Part shown: positions 34,101-47,646 of the stretch, piece after piece
Layout: each line of letters opens with the position of its first letter
Position numbering within the stretch: the stretch's first letter is position 1
Origin: Mytilisepta virgata
Taxonomy: Eukaryota; Mollusca; Bivalvia; Mytilida; Mytilidae
Direction: 5' to 3'
Assembly (NCBI GenBank): GCA_028015205.1
Contig: CM051519.1
Span: 85,953,539 to 86,017,538, forward strand
Length of the DNA: 64,000 nt
Program-made: the position numbers and the translations under genes
The notes under the pieces: model-generated
Databases searched by the model: none
Seen by the model: only the letters and a program-made list of their open reading frames with translations
What the model was told of the DNA's origin: nothing

Positions 34101-35656
34101 CATACGACTTGACTTAAGAAAAACTATGTATTGTCTCGATGTCCCCGACATTTTGCCCATTACATTTTATCAGCTATCTTCTACCGTTTCAGAGGAGATC
34201 TGATAACAAGGAAATTTCAAAAATTAGACCGTGACCTTGACCTTTGACCTTGACCTAATTTTACTTGGTACAAAAAATGATGCCTAAATATGAAGGCTCA
34301 TGTATGTATCTTAACTCAAACTTAATATTTGCCTGAAAAATCAAAAGTGAAACTTATATAAAGGGAAATAACTCTTATAAGATGTCGTCAGATCCTTTTC
34401 GGCAGATGTGATTAATGTGCGCACAGATGAACCAAAGAAATTGCAAAAGGTTTCATGTCGATATCTCTTACGGGTTTTGAGGAGATCTGATAACAGGCAT
34501 AACTGTAACAAGGGAGGAAACTCTTATAAGGTACATGGGAACCCTTAGCGGCCTCACCACGTGATAGCTTATGTCTGACTGATACTTGGTGCCAAATTTC
34601 ATGTCAATATGTCTAAAAACTTTTCCGACAAATTTATTTGAATTTTGGCGGGAGAAAGAATAATAATAATAATAATAATAATCATAAGAAATACAGTAAG
34701 GACTTTCCTTTGTAAAGGAAAGACCTTAATAATCATGCGAAAAAGAGACAGATCTTTCTCAAAACTTCAACAAATTGATAAAGAGTGAACTTATGTTGAA
34801 TTAGATCATTTTTAAGCAATTTTTACCACATTCCCCCCCATTTTGTAAAATTGAAAAATTGCTTCAATCAAGCATATATGGATATTTTTGAAATCTTATC
34901 ATCACTGTCATCAATTTGCCACACTTTTTAAGTTGATATCATGAAAAAAAATCACTTCCGGTTGATATTTTTAAATTTTCAATTTTTGAAAGGCCAGAAC
35001 TCTTACTATATTAAATCAGATTTAAAACTCTTCATAGTTTTGAGATGTGCCAAGACCCATTCTACCTCCCAGTACCCATTTTATATCTATAAAAACAATG
35101 TTTTTCTAATTATTAGAAAAAAAGTTTACCTCAACATATGTTGGAAATCTATAATTTTAAGAGATACAGCTAAAAGTTGAGGTAATTCTAGAAGTACTAT
35201 AAAATACCAAAATGCTGCATCAAACACAAATATGAAATACTGCCAAAACAATTTTGCGCCAAGAAAAAAAGTTTTTTTTTTCAAATTTTTCAATCTTCAA
35301 ATATTTTTCTTTTTTTTTTCATTTTTTGTCTTACGAAAATGGATAATAACATATTTTAAATGATTCCTATTAAAAAAAATGCATTTTTGAACAAATTCCA
35401 TGTATTACACTTCAAATATGAAAAAAATCATTTTCTAGAACATGACCTTGACCTTTGACCTTGACACCATTTTGAAGGTCACTTGTCCCTGGTGTCAAAA
35501 CAAAAGACCCCATGCCTCTATCTTGTACCATTATTAAGTTATTAGCCAAAAACCGTAAATTTAAGCGTTCAAAGGCCAATAACTCATAGAAGATGACGTC
35601 ATACGACTTGACTTAAGAAAAACTATGTATTGTCTCGATGTCCCCGACATTTTGCC

Positions 35657-37154
35657 CATTACATTTTATCAGCTATCTTCTACCGTTTCAGAGGAGATCT
35701 GATAACAAGGAAATTTCAAAAATTAGACCGTGACCTTGACCTTTGACCTTGACCTAATTTTACTTGGTACAAAAAATGATGCCTAAATATGAAGGCTCAT
35801 GTATGTATCTTAACTCAAACTTAATATTTGCCTGAAAAATCAAAAGTGAAACTTATATAAAGGGAAATAACTCTTATAAGATGTCGTCAGATCCTTTTCG
35901 GCAGATGTGATTAATGTGCGCACAGATGAACCAAAGAAATTGCAAAAGGTTTCATGTCGATATCTCTTACGGGTTTTGAGGAGATCTGATAACAGGCATA
36001 ACTGTAACAAGGGAGGAAACTCTTATAAGGTACATGGGAACCCTTAGCGGCCTCACCACGTGATAGCTTATGTCTGACTGATACTTGGTGCCAAATTTCA
36101 TGTCAATATGTCTAAAAACTTTTCCGACAAATTTATTTGAATTTTGGCAGGAGAAAGAATAATAATAATAATAATAATAATCATAAGAAATACAGTAAGG
36201 ACTTTCCTTTGTAAAGGAAAGACCTTAATAATCATGCGAAAAAGAGACAGATCTTTCTCAAAACTTCAACAAATTGATAAAGAGTGAACTTATGTTGAAT
36301 TAGATCATTTTTAAGCAATTTTTACCACATTCCCCCCCATTTTGTAAAATTGAAAAATTGCTTCAATCAAGCATATATGGATATTTTTGAAATCTTATCA
36401 TCACTGTCATCAATTTGCCACACTTTTTAAGTTGATATCATGAAAAAAAATCACTTCCGGTTGATATTTTTAAATTTTCAATTTTTGAAAGGCCAGAACT
36501 CTTACTATATTAAATCAGATTTAAAACTCTTCATAGTTTTGAGATGTGCCAAGACCCATTCTACCTCCCAGTACCCATTTTATATCTATAAAAACAATAT
36601 TTTTCTAATTATTAGAAAAAAAGTTTACCTCAACATATGTTGGAAATCTATAATTTTAAGAGATACAGCTAAAAGTTGAGGTAATTCTAGAAGTACTATA
36701 AAATACCAAAATGCTGCATCAAACACAAATATGAAATACTGCCAAAACAATTTTGCGCCAAGAAAAAAAGTTTTTTTTTCAAATTTTTCAATCTTCAAAT
36801 ATTTTTCTTTTTTTTTTCATTTTTTGTCTTACGAAAATGGATAATAACATATTTTAAATGATTCCTATTAAAAAAAATGCATTTTTGAACAAATTCCATG
36901 TATTACACTTCAAATATGAAAAAAATCATTTTCTAGAACATGACCTTGACCTTTGACCTTGACACCATTTTGAAGGTCACTTGTCCCTGGTGTCAAAACA
37001 AAAGACCCCATGCCTCTATCTTGTACCATTATTAAGTTATTAGCCAAAAACCGTAAATTTAAGCGTTCAAAGGCCAATAACTCATAGAAGATGACGTCAT
37101 ACGACTTGACTTAAGAAAAACTATGTATTGTCTCGATGTCCCCGACATTTTGCC
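35657..37154 (+). repeat. Satellite unit 13, with one substitution and one T-run deletion
   Basis: At 36599 the usual G is A (aacaatattttt), and the later T run before caaatttttc has nine T instead of ten. It is the only unit in which I noted two private differences. Confidence 0.85.
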
Positions 37155-40100
37155 CATTACATTTTATCAGCTATCTTCTACCGTTTCAGAGGAGATCTGA
37201 TAACAAGGAAATTTCAAAAATTAGACCGTGACCTTGACCTTTGACCTTGACCTAATTTTACTTGGTACAAAAAATGATGCCTAAATATGAAGGCTCATGT
37301 ATGTATCTTAACTCAAACTTAATATTTGCCTGAAAAATCAAAAGTGAAACTTATATAAAGGGAAATAACTCTTATAAGATGTCGTCAGATCCTTTTCGGC
37401 AGATGTGATTAATGTGCGCACAGATGAACCAAAGAAATTGCAAAAGGTTTCATGTCGATATCTCTTACGGGTTTTGAGGAGATCTGATAACAGGCATAAC
37501 TGTAACAAGGGAGGAAACTCTTATAAGGTACATGGGAACCCTTAGCGGCCTCACCACGTGATAGCTTATGTCTGACTGATACTTGGTGCCAAATTTCATG
37601 TCAATATGTCTAAAAACTTTTCCGACAAATTTATTTGAATTTTGGCAGGAGAAAGAATAATAATAATAATAATAATAATCATAAGAAATACAGTAAGGAC
37701 TTTCCTTTGTAAAGGAAAGACCTTAATAATCATGCGAAAAAGAGACAGATCTTTCTCAAAACTTCAACAAATTGATAAAGAGTGAACTTATGTTGAATTA
37801 GATCATTTTTAAGCAATTTTTACCACATTCCCCCCCATTTTGTAAAATTGAAAAATTGCTTCAATCAAGCATATATGGATATTTTTGAAATCTTATCATC
37901 ACTGTCATCAATTTGCCACACTTTTTAAGTTGATATCATGAAAAAAAATCACTTCCGGTTGATATTTTTAAATTTTCAATTTTTGAAAGGCCAGAACTCT
38001 TACTATATTAAATCAGATTTAAAACTCTTCATAGTTTTGAGATGTGCCAAGACCCATTCTACCTCCCAGTACCCATTTTATATCTATAAAAACAATGTTT
38101 TTCTAATTATTAGAAAAAAAGTTTACCTCAACATATGTTGGAAATCTATAATTTTAAGAGATACAGCTAAAAGTTGAGGTAATTCTAGAAGTACTATAAA
38201 ATACCAAAATGCTGCATCAAACACAAATATGAAATACTGCCAAAACAATTTTGCGCCAAGAAAAAAAGTTTTTTTTTTCAAATTTTTCAATCTTCAAATA
38301 TTTTTCTTTTTTTTTTCATTTTTTGTCTTACGAAAATGGATAATAACATATTTTAAATGATTCCTATTAAAAAAAATGCATTTTTGAACAAATTCCATGT
38401 ATTACACTTCAAATATGAAAAAAATCATTTTCTAGAACATGACCTTGACCTTTGACCTTGACACCATTTTGAAGGTCACTTGTCCCTGGTGTCAAAACAA
38501 AAGACCCCATGCCTCTATCTTGTACCATTATTAAGTTATTAGCCAAAAACCGTAAATTTAAGCGTTCAAAGGCCAATAACTCATAGAAGATGACGTCATA
38601 CGACTTGACTTAAGAAAAACTATGTATTGTCTCGATGTCCCCGACATTTTGCCCATTACATTTTATCAGCTATCTTCTACCGTTTCAGAGGAGATCTGAT
38701 AACAAGGAAATTTCAAAAATTAGACCGTGACCTTGACCTTTGACCTTGACCTAATTTTACTTGGTACAAAAAATGATGCCTAAATATGAAGGCTCATGTA
38801 TGTATCTTAACTCAAACTTAATATTTGCCTGAAAAATCAAAAGTGAAACTTATATAAAGGGAAATAACTCTTATAAGATGTCGTCAGATCCTTTTCGGCA
38901 GATGTGATTAATGTGCGCACAGATGAACCAAAGAAATTGCAAAAGGTTTCATGTCGATATCTCTTACGGGTTTTGAGGAGATCTGATAACAGGCATAACT
39001 GTAACAAGGGAGGAAACTCTTATAAGGTACATGGGAACCCTTAGCGGCCTCACCACGTGATAGCTTATGTCTGACTGATACTTGGTGCCAAATTTCATGT
39101 CAATATGTCTAAAAACTTTTCCGACAAATTTATTTGAATTTTGGCAGGAGAAAGAATAATAATAATAATAATAATAATCATAAGAAATACAGTAAGGACT
39201 TTCCTTTGTAAAGGAAAGACCTTAATAATCATGCGAAAAAGAGACAGATCTTTCTCAAAACTTCAACAAATTGATAAAGAGTGAACTTATGTTGAATTAG
39301 ATCATTTTTAAGCAATTTTTACCACATTCCCCCCCATTTTGTAAAATTGAAAAATTGCTTCAATCAAGCATATATGGATATTTTTGAAATCTTATCATCA
39401 CTGTCATCAATTTGCCACACTTTTTAAGTTGATATCATGAAAAAAAATCACTTCCGGTTGATATTTTTAAATTTTCAATTTTTGAAAGGCCAGAACTCTT
39501 ACTATATTAAATCAGATTTAAAACTCTTCATAGTTTTGAGATGTGCCAAGACCCATTCTACCTCCCAGTACCCATTTTATATCTATAAAAACAATGTTTT
39601 TCTAATTATTAGAAAAAAAGTTTACCTCAACATATGTTGGAAATCTATAATTTTAAGAGATACAGCTAAAAGTTGAGGTAATTCTAGAAGTACTATAAAA
39701 TACCAAAATGCTGCATCAAACACAAATATGAAATACTGCCAAAACAATTTTGCGCCAAGAAAAAAAGTTTTTTTTTTCAAATTTTTCAATCTTCAAATAT
39801 TTTTCTTTTTTTTTTCATTTTTTGTCTTACGAAAATGGATAATAACATATTTTAAATGATTCCTATTAAAAAAAATGCATTTTTGAACAAATTCCATGTA
39901 TTACACTTCAAATATGAAAAAAATCATTTTCTAGAACATGACCTTGACCTTTGACCTTGACACCATTTTGAAGGTCACTTGTCCCTGGTGTCAAAACAAA
40001 AGACCCCATGCCTCTATCTTGTACCATTATTAAGTTATTAGCCAAAAACCGTAAATTTAAGCGTTCAAAGGCCAATAACTCATAGAAGATGACGTCATAC

Positions 40101-43100
40101 GACTTGACTTAAGAAAAACTATGTATTGTCTCGATGTCCCCGACATTTTGCCCATTACATTTTATCAGCTATCTTCTACCGTTTCAGAGGAGATCTGATA
40201 ACAAGGAAATTTCAAAAATTAGACCGTGACCTTGACCTTTGACCTTGACCTAATTTTACTTGGTACAAAAAATGATGCCTAAATATGAAGGCTCATGTAT
40301 GTATCTTAACTCAAACTTAATATTTGCCTGAAAAATCAAAAGTGAAACTTATATAAAGGGAAATAACTCTTATAAGATGTCGTCAGATCCTTTTCGGCAG
40401 ATGTGATTAATGTGCGCACAGATGAACCAAAGAAATTGCAAAAGGTTTCATGTCGATATCTCTTACGGGTTTTGAGGAGATCTGATAACAGGCATAACTG
40501 TAACAAGGGAGGAAACTCTTATAAGGTACATGGGAACCCTTAGCGGCCTCACCACGTGATAGCTTATGTCTGACTGATACTTGGTGCCAAATTTCATGTC
40601 AATATGTCTAAAAACTTTTCCGACAAATTTATTTGAATTTTGGCAGGAGAAAGAATAATAATAATAATAATAATAATCATAAGAAATACAGTAAGGACTT
40701 TCCTTTGTAAAGGAAAGACCTTAATAATCATGCGAAAAAGAGACAGATCTTTCTCAAAACTTCAACAAATTGATAAAGAGTGAACTTATGTTGAATTAGA
40801 TCATTTTTAAGCAATTTTTACCACATTCCCCCCCATTTTGTAAAATTGAAAAATTGCTTCAATCAAGCATATATGGATATTTTTGAAATCTTATCATCAC
40901 TGTCATCAATTTGCCACACTTTTTAAGTTGATATCATGAAAAAAAATCACTTCCGGTTGATATTTTTAAATTTTCAATTTTTGAAAGGCCAGAACTCTTA
41001 CTATATTAAATCAGATTTAAAACTCTTCATAGTTTTGAGATGTGCCAAGACCCATTCTACCTCCCAGTACCCATTTTATATCTATAAAAACAATGTTTTT
41101 CTAATTATTAGAAAAAAAGTTTACCTCAACATATGTTGGAAATCTATAATTTTAAGAGATACAGCTAAAAGTTGAGGTAATTCTAGAAGTACTATAAAAT
41201 ACCAAAATGCTGCATCAAACACAAATATGAAATACTGCCAAAACAATTTTGCGCCAAGAAAAAAAGTTTTTTTTTTCAAATTTTTCAATCTTCAAATATT
41301 TTTCTTTTTTTTTTCATTTTTTGTCTTACGAAAATGGATAATAACATATTTTAAATGATTCCTATTAAAAAAAATGCATTTTTGAACAAATTCCATGTAT
41401 TACACTTCAAATATGAAAAAAATCATTTTCTAGAACATGACCTTGACCTTTGACCTTGACACCATTTTGAAGGTCACTTGTCCCTGGTGTCAAAACAAAA
41501 GACCCCATGCCTCTATCTTGTACCATTATTAAGTTATTAGCCAAAAACCGTAAATTTAAGCGTTCAAAGGCCAATAACTCATAGAAGATGACGTCATACG
41601 ACTTGACTTAAGAAAAACTATGTATTGTCTCGATGTCCCCGACATTTTGCCCATTACATTTTATCAGCTATCTTCTACCGTTTCAGAGGAGATCTGATAA
41701 CAAGGAAATTTCAAAAATTAGACCGTGACCTTGACCTTTGACCTTGACCTAATTTTACTTGGTACAAAAAATGATGCCTAAATATGAAGGCTCATGTATG
41801 TATCTTAACTCAAACTTAATATTTGCCTGAAAAATCAAAAGTGAAACTTATATAAAGGGAAATAACTCTTATAAGATGTCGTCAGATCCTTTTCGGCAGA
41901 TGTGATTAATGTGCGCACAGATGAACCAAAGAAATTGCAAAAGGTTTCATGTCGATATCTCTTACGGGTTTTGAGGAGATCTGATAACAGGCATAACTGT
42001 AACAAGGGAGGAAACTCTTATAAGGTACATGGGAACCCTTAGCGGCCTCACCACGTGATAGCTTATGTCTGACTGATACTTGGTGCCAAATTTCATGTCA
42101 ATATGTCTAAAAACTTTTCCGACAAATTTATTTGAATTTTGGCGGGAGAAAGAATAATAATAATAATAATAATAATCATAAGAAATACAGTAAGGACTTT
42201 CCTTTGTAAAGGAAAGACCTTAATAATCATGCGAAAAAGAGACAGATCTTTCTCAAAACTTCAACAAATTGATAAAGAGTGAACTTATGTTGAATTAGAT
42301 CATTTTTAAGCAATTTTTACCACATTCCCCCCCATTTTGTAAAATTGAAAAATTGCTTCAATCAAGCATATATGGATATTTTTGAAATCTTATCATCACT
42401 GTCATCAATTTGCCACACTTTTTAAGTTGATATCATGAAAAAAAATCACTTCCGGTTGATATTTTTAAATTTTCAATTTTTGAAAGGCCAGAACTCTTAC
42501 TATATTAAATCAGATTTAAAACTCTTCATAGTTTTGAGATGTGCCAAGACCCATTCTACCTCCCAGTACCCATTTTATATCTATAAAAACAATGTTTTTC
42601 TAATTATTAGAAAAAAAGTTTACCTCAACATATGTTGGAAATCTATAATTTTAAGAGATACAGCTAAAAGTTGAGGTAATTCTAGAAGTACTATAAAATA
42701 CCAAAATGCTGCATCAAACACAAATATGAAATACTGCCAAAACAATTTTGCGCCAAGAAAAAAAGTTTTTTTTTTCAAATTTTTCAATCTTCAAATATTT
42801 TTCTTTTTTTTTTCATTTTTTGTCTTACGAAAATGGATAATAACATATTTTAAATGATTCCTATTAAAAAAAATGCATTTTTGAACAAATTCCATGTATT
42901 ACACTTCAAATATGAAAAAAATCATTTTCTAGAACATGACCTTGACCTTTGACCTTGACACCATTTTGAAGGTCACTTGTCCCTGGTGTCAAAACAAAAG
43001 ACCCCATGCCTCTATCTTGTACCATTATTAAGTTATTAGCCAAAAACCGTAAATTTAAGCGTTCAAAGGCCAATAACTCATAGAAGATGACGTCATACGA

Positions 43101-46100
43101 CTTGACTTAAGAAAAACTATGTATTGTCTCGATGTCCCCGACATTTTGCCCATTACATTTTATCAGCTATCTTCTACCGTTTCAGAGGAGATCTGATAAC
43201 AAGGAAATTTCAAAAATTAGACCGTGACCTTGACCTTTGACCTTGACCTAATTTTACTTGGTACAAAAAATGATGCCTAAATATGAAGGCTCATGTATGT
43301 ATCTTAACTCAAACTTAATATTTGCCTGAAAAATCAAAAGTGAAACTTATATAAAGGGAAATAACTCTTATAAGATGTCGTCAGATCCTTTTCGGCAGAT
43401 GTGATTAATGTGCGCACAGATGAACCAAAGAAATTGCAAAAGGTTTCATGTCGATATCTCTTACGGGTTTTGAGGAGATCTGATAACAGGCATAACTGTA
43501 ACAAGGGAGGAAACTCTTATAAGGTACATGGGAACCCTTAGCGGCCTCACCACGTGATAGCTTATGTCTGACTGATACTTGGTGCCAAATTTCATGTCAA
43601 TATGTCTAAAAACTTTTCCGACAAATTTATTTGAATTTTGGCAGGAGAAAGAATAATAATAATAATAATAATAATCATAAGAAATACAGTAAGGACTTTC
43701 CTTTGTAAAGGAAAGACCTTAATAATCATGCGAAAAAGAGACAGATCTTTCTCAAAACTTCAACAAATTGATAAAGAGTGAACTTATGTTGAATTAGATC
43801 ATTTTTAAGCAATTTTTACCACATTCCCCCCCATTTTGTAAAATTGAAAAATTGCTTCAATCAAGCATATATGGATATTTTTGAAATCTTATCATCACTG
43901 TCATCAATTTGCCACACTTTTTAAGTTGATATCATGAAAAAAAATCACTTCCGGTTGATATTTTTAAATTTTCAATTTTTGAAAGGCCAGAACTCTTACT
44001 ATATTAAATCAGATTTAAAACTCTTCATAGTTTTGAGATGTGCCAAGACCCATTCTACCTCCCAGTACCCATTTTATATCTATAAAAACAATGTTTTTCT
44101 AATTATTAGAAAAAAAGTTTACCTCAACATATGTTGGAAATCTATAATTTTAAGAGATACAGCTAAAAGTTGAGGTAATTCTAGAAGTACTATAAAATAC
44201 CAAAATGCTGCATCAAACACAAATATGAAATACTGCCAAAACAATTTTGCGCCAAGAAAAAAAGTTTTTTTTTTCAAATTTTTCAATCTTCAAATATTTT
44301 TCTTTTTTTTTTCATTTTTTGTCTTACGAAAATGGATAATAACATATTTTAAATGATTCCTATTAAAAAAAATGCATTTTTGAACAAATTCCATGTATTA
44401 CACTTCAAATATGAAAAAAATCATTTTCTAGAACATGACCTTGACCTTTGACCTTGACACCATTTTGAAGGTCACTTGTCCCTGGTGTCAAAACAAAAGA
44501 CCCCATGCCTCTATCTTGTACCATTATTAAGTTATTAGCCAAAAACCGTAAATTTAAGCGTTCAAAGGCCAATAACTCATAGAAGATGACGTCATACGAC
44601 TTGACTTAAGAAAAACTATGTATTGTCTCGATGTCCCCGACATTTTGCCCATTACATTTTATCAGCTATCTTCTACCGTTTCAGAGGAGATCTGATAACA
44701 AGGAAATTTCAAAAATTAGACCGTGACCTTGACCTTTGACCTTGACCTAATTTTACTTGGTACAAAAAATGATGCCTAAATATGAAGGCTCATGTATGTA
44801 TCTTAACTCAAACTTAATATTTGCCTGAAAAATCAAAAGTGAAACTTATATAAAGGGAAATAACTCTTATAAGATGTCGTCAGATCCTTTTCGGCAGATG
44901 TGATTAATGTGCGCACAGATGAACCAAAGAAATTGCAAAAGGTTTCATGTCGATATCTCTTACGGGTTTTGAGGAGATCTGATAACAGGCATAACTGTAA
45001 CAAGGGAGGAAACTCTTATAAGGTACATGGGAACCCTTAGCGGCCTCACCACGTGATAGCTTATGTCTGACTGATACTTGGTGCCAAATTTCATGTCAAT
45101 ATGTCTAAAAACTTTTCCGACAAATTTATTTGAATTTTGGCGGGAGAAAGAATAATAATAATAATAATAATAATCATAAGAAATACAGTAAGGACTTTCC
45201 TTTGTAAAGGAAAGACCTTAATAATCATGCGAAAAAGAGACAGATCTTTCTCAAAACTTCAACAAATTGATAAAGAGTGAACTTATGTTGAATTAGATCA
45301 TTTTTAAGCAATTTTTACCACATTCCCCCCCATTTTGTAAAATTGAAAAATTGCTTCAATCAAGCATATATGGATATTTTTGAAATCTTATCATCACTGT
45401 CATCAATTTGCCACACTTTTTAAGTTGATATCATGAAAAAAAATCACTTCCGGTTGATATTTTTAAATTTTCAATTTTTGAAAGGCCAGAACTCTTACTA
45501 TATTAAATCAGATTTAAAACTCTTCATAGTTTTGAGATGTGCCAAGACCCATTCTACCTCCCAGTACCCATTTTATATCTATAAAAACAATGTTTTTCTA
45601 ATTATTAGAAAAAAAGTTTACCTCAACATATGTTGGAAATCTATAATTTTAAGAGATACAGCTAAAAGTTGAGGTAATTCTAGAAGTACTATAAAATACC
45701 AAAATGCTGCATCAAACACAAATATGAAATACTGCCAAAACAATTTTGCGCCAAGAAAAAAAGTTTTTTTTTTCAAATTTTTCAATCTTCAAATATTTTT
45801 CTTTTTTTTTTCATTTTTTGTCTTACGAAAATGGATAATAACATATTTTAAATGATTCCTATTAAAAAAAATGCATTTTTGAACAAATTCCATGTATTAC
45901 ACTTCAAATATGAAAAAAATCATTTTCTAGAACATGACCTTGACCTTTGACCTTGACACCATTTTGAAGGTCACTTGTCCCTGGTGTCAAAACAAAAGAC
46001 CCCATGCCTCTATCTTGTACCATTATTAAGTTATTAGCCAAAAACCGTAAATTTAAGCGTTCAAAGGCCAATAACTCATAGAAGATGACGTCATACGACT

Positions 46101-46148
46101 TGACTTAAGAAAAACTATGTATTGTCTCGATGTCCCCGACATTTTGCC

Positions 46149-47646
46149 CATTACATTTTATCAGCTATCTTCTACCGTTTCAGAGGAGATCTGATAACAA
46201 GGAAATTTCAAAAATTAGACCGTGACCTTGACCTTTGACCTTGACCTAATTTTACTTGGTACAAAAAATGATGCCTAAATATGAAGGCTCATGTATGTAT
46301 CTTAACTCAAACTTAATATTTGCCTGAAAAATCAAAAGTGAAACTTATATAAAGGGAAATAACTCTTATAAGATGTCGTCAGATCCTTTTCGGCAGATGT
46401 GATTAATGTGCGCACAGATGAACCAAAGAAATTGCAAAAGGTTTCATGTCGATATCTCTTACGGGTTTTGAGGAGATCTGATAACAGGCATAACTGTAAC
46501 AAGGGAGGAAACTCTTATAAGGTACATGGGAACCCTTAGCGGCCTCACCACGTGATAGCTTATGTCTGACTGATACTTGGTGCCAAATTTCATGTCAATA
46601 TGTCTAAAAACTTTTCCGACAAATTTATTTGAATTTTGGCAGGAGAAAGAATAATAATAATAATAATAATAATCATAAGAAATACAGTAAGGACTTTCCT
46701 TTGTAAAGGAAAGACCTTAATAATCATGCGAAAAAGAGACAGATCTTTCTCAAAACTTCAACAAATTGATAAAGAGTGAACTTATGTTGAATTAGATCAT
46801 TTTTAAGCAATTTTTACCACATTCCCCCCCATTTTGTAAAATTGAAAAATTGCTTCAATCAAGCATATATGGATATTTTTGAAATCTTATCATCACTGTC
46901 ATCAATTTGCCACACTTTTTAAGTTGATATCATGAAAAAAAATCACTTCCGGTTGATATTTTTAAATTTTCAATTTTTGAAAGGCCAGAACTCTTACTAT
47001 ATTAAATCAGATTTAAAACTCTTCATAGTTTTGAGATGTGCCAAGACCCATTCTACCTCCCAGTACCCATTTTATATCTATAAAAACAATGTTTTTCTAA
47101 TTATTAGAAAAAAAGTTTACCTCAACATATGTTGGAAATCTATAATTTTAAGAGATACAGCTAAAAGTTGAGGTAATTCTAGAAGTACTATAAAATACCA
47201 AAATGCTGCATCAAACACAAATATGAAATACTGCCAAAACAATTTTGCGCCAAGAAAAAAAGTTTTTTTTTCAAATTTTTCAATCTTCAAATATTTTTCT
47301 TTTTTTTTTCATTTTTTGTCTTACGAAAATGGATAATAACATATTTTAAATGATTCCTATTAAAAAAAATGCATTTTTGAACAAATTCCATGTATTACAC
47401 TTCAAATATGAAAAAAATCATTTTCTAGAACATGACCTTGACCTTTGACCTTGACACCATTTTGAAGGTCACTTGTCCCTGGTGTCAAAACAAAAGACCC
47501 CATGCCTCTATCTTGTACCATTATTAAGTTATTAGCCAAAAACCGTAAATTTAAGCGTTCAAAGGCCAATAACTCATAGAAGATGACGTCATACGACTTG
47601 ACTTAAGAAAAACTATGTATTGTCTCGATGTCCCCGACATTTTGCC
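46149..47646 (+). repeat. Satellite unit 20, with a T-run deletion
   Basis: The T run at 47263-47271 has nine T instead of ten, the same length change as in unit 13, giving a 1,498 bp unit. It could be shared ancestry, recurrent slippage or base-calling error. Confidence 0.8.
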
